Both the position numbers and the translations under genes were made by a program. A stretch of 6,410 bases of DNA, from positions 1-6,410 of the forward strand of contig JALSHL010000019.1 in NCBI GenBank assembly GCA_026982255.1. The letters run 5' to 3'. Below are positions 5,444 through 6,410 of this stretch, in pieces. This stretch comes from Paracoccaceae bacterium (GTDB lineage: Bacteria > Pseudomonadota > Alphaproteobacteria > Rhodobacterales > Rhodobacteraceae). Under the pieces are notes generated by a model. That model was not told the DNA's origin and ran no database searches. It worked only from the letters and a program-made list of their open reading frames with translations. Every line of letters starts with the position of its first letter. Position 1 is the stretch's first letter.

Positions 5444-6410
5444 GCGGAGTGGTCACATATGCTCCCTTCCTGCCGTGGGAAGTATTGGTCACCCTCGCTG
5501 CGTTTGCCGTCCTGCTGCTGGCACTGGCCGCAGGGCGCGGCCTGCGTGGCTGGTTCCTGCGTGGCCTCGCGGCGCTGGTTCTGCTCGCGGCCATCGCCAA
5601 CCCGTCCTATCGGCAGGAACAGCGCAACCCGTTGCCCGACGTGGCCTTTCTGGTGATAGACGAAACCGCCAGCCAGACCCTGCCGGCGCGCACCGCACAG
5701 CTTGAACAGGCCCGCGTGCGGATCGAGTCGGCCTTCGCCAACCGCATGGAGCCGCCACTCGAAATCGTCACCGTCGCCGTGCGCGATACGCCCGAGGGGG
5801 TCAGGCCGCGCGGCACATTGTTGTTGCAGGCCCTGCGCAACGCTGCCGCCGACATCGCACCCGACCGTGTTGCCGGTGCCGTGGTGATCAGCGACGGGCG
5901 TATCCATGACCTCGACCCGTTGCAGGATTTTCCCGCTCCGGTGCATCTGCTGCAGACCGGACGGCCGACGGACTGGGACCGCCGCATCACCCTCGAAAAC
6001 GCCCCCGCTTTCGGTATCGTGGGCGAGAATGTCACCCTGACTCTGCGGATCGAGGATACAGGCGCCGTGCCCGATCCCGGTGGTCTTGCCACGGTCATCG
6101 CCTCGGTCGACGGTGGCCCGCCACAAACCGTGCAATTGCCGGTTGGCCGCGCCGTCCCGGTCGACCTGCCGATCACCCATGCGGGGCCCAATCTGCTGAC
6201 ACTGGAAACCCCCGCCGTTGACGGCGAGATCACCGACCGGAATAACCGCACTATTCTGACGGTCAACGGTATCCGCGACCGCCTGCGGGTGCTGCTGGTT
6301 TCGGGCGAGCCTTATGCGGGCGAGCGCACATGGCGCAACCTGCTCAAGGCCGATGCGGCGGTGGACCTTGTGCATTTCACTATCCTGCGCGCGCCCGACA
6401 AACAGGACGG
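5440..6410 (+). CDS. N-terminal part of a membrane protein with a vWA-like periplasmic domain (3' end outside window)
   Basis: The gene starts at ATG 5440, overlapping the upstream stop by 4 bp, and stays open to the right edge: 323 full codons plus two bases. Two hydrophobic helices, about 12-31 and 42-54, flank a short basic loop (Arg33, Arg36, Arg41). This predicts both ends outside and the rest of the protein in the periplasm. A vWA-like domain starts at DVAFLVIDETASQ (67-79), where the metal motif is Asp74-x-Thr76-x-Ser78, a conservative version of DxSxS. AGAVVISDGRIHD (145-157) fits its later strand. A beta-rich segment follows at about 181-278. From 281 the protein enters RLRVLLVSGEPYAGERTWRN, which I recall from large alphaproteobacterial membrane proteins annotated as glutamine amidotransferase-like, in which a GATase-like domain comes next. 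No cysteine appears in the visible part. Placement after the BatA/DUF4159 gene suggests the two act together in the envelope. Confidence 0.85.
   Translation, partial: MSGVVTYAPFLPWEVLVTLAAFAVLLLALAAGRGLRGWFLRGLAALVLLAAIANPSYRQEQRNPLPDVAFLVIDETASQTLPARTAQLEQARVRIESAFANRMEPPLEIVTVAVRDTPEGVRPRGTLLLQALRNAAADIAPDRVAGAVVISDGRIHDLDPLQDFPAPVHLLQTGRPTDWDRRITLENAPAFGIVGENVTLTLRIEDTGAVPDPGGLATVIASVDGGPPQTVQLPVGRAVPVDLPITHAGPNLLTLETPAVDGEITDRNNRTILTVNGIRDRLRVLLVSGEPYAGERTWRNLLKADAAVDLVHFTILRAPDKQD

Noticed and set aside
5401..6375. A 324-residue minus-strand frame opposite the last gene
   Set aside because: It has shadow-type composition with many Gln, Arg and His residues. The plus-strand frame has an ATGA junction, membrane helices and a recognisable family segment near residue 281.

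Overview
The window is GC-rich, gene-dense DNA with the codon use and gene order of an alphaproteobacterium. The order of conserved genes resembles what I recall from Rhodobacterales, but that placement rests on recognising protein families and not on any search. I see no insertion sequence, tRNA, rRNA, CRISPR array or other sign of recent transfer.

Layout. Bases 2-157 (+) are the C-terminal tail of a gene that starts outside the window, probably a dual-specificity or tyrosine-like phosphatase. It converges with and overlaps by 20 bp a DUF1285 gene on the minus strand (138-731). A short divergent intergenic region (732-819) follows. It carries a 10-bp perfect palindrome and weak promoter-like hexamers.

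From 820 to the right edge all genes point right and are packed as one operon: a MoxR-type AAA+ ATPase (820-1833), a soluble DUF58 protein (1836-2714), a 910-residue membrane protein with an N-terminal BatA-type domain and a C-terminal DUF4159 domain (2711-5443), and the first 323 codons of a second membrane protein with a von Willebrand factor A (vWA)-like region (5440 to beyond the window). The last three genes are joined by a 2-bp gap or 4-bp ATGA overlaps, so they are probably translationally coupled.

How the genes work together. MoxR ATPases are generally found beside DUF58 and vWA proteins and are thought to act as chaperone-like remodelers. In this operon the ATPase and DUF58 protein are predicted cytosolic. 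The positive-inside rule places nearly all of the two membrane proteins in the periplasm. The system therefore looks like an ATP-driven cytoplasmic module paired with an envelope module; its substrate is unknown. The family cluster is conserved and not new, but its function is essentially undescribed. The most unusual local features are a GGGGCC hexanucleotide tandem repeat at the 3' end of the moxR-like gene, an internal signal-peptide-like segment in the 910-residue protein, degenerate metal-site motifs in the vWA-like domains, and the absence of cysteine from both membrane proteins.
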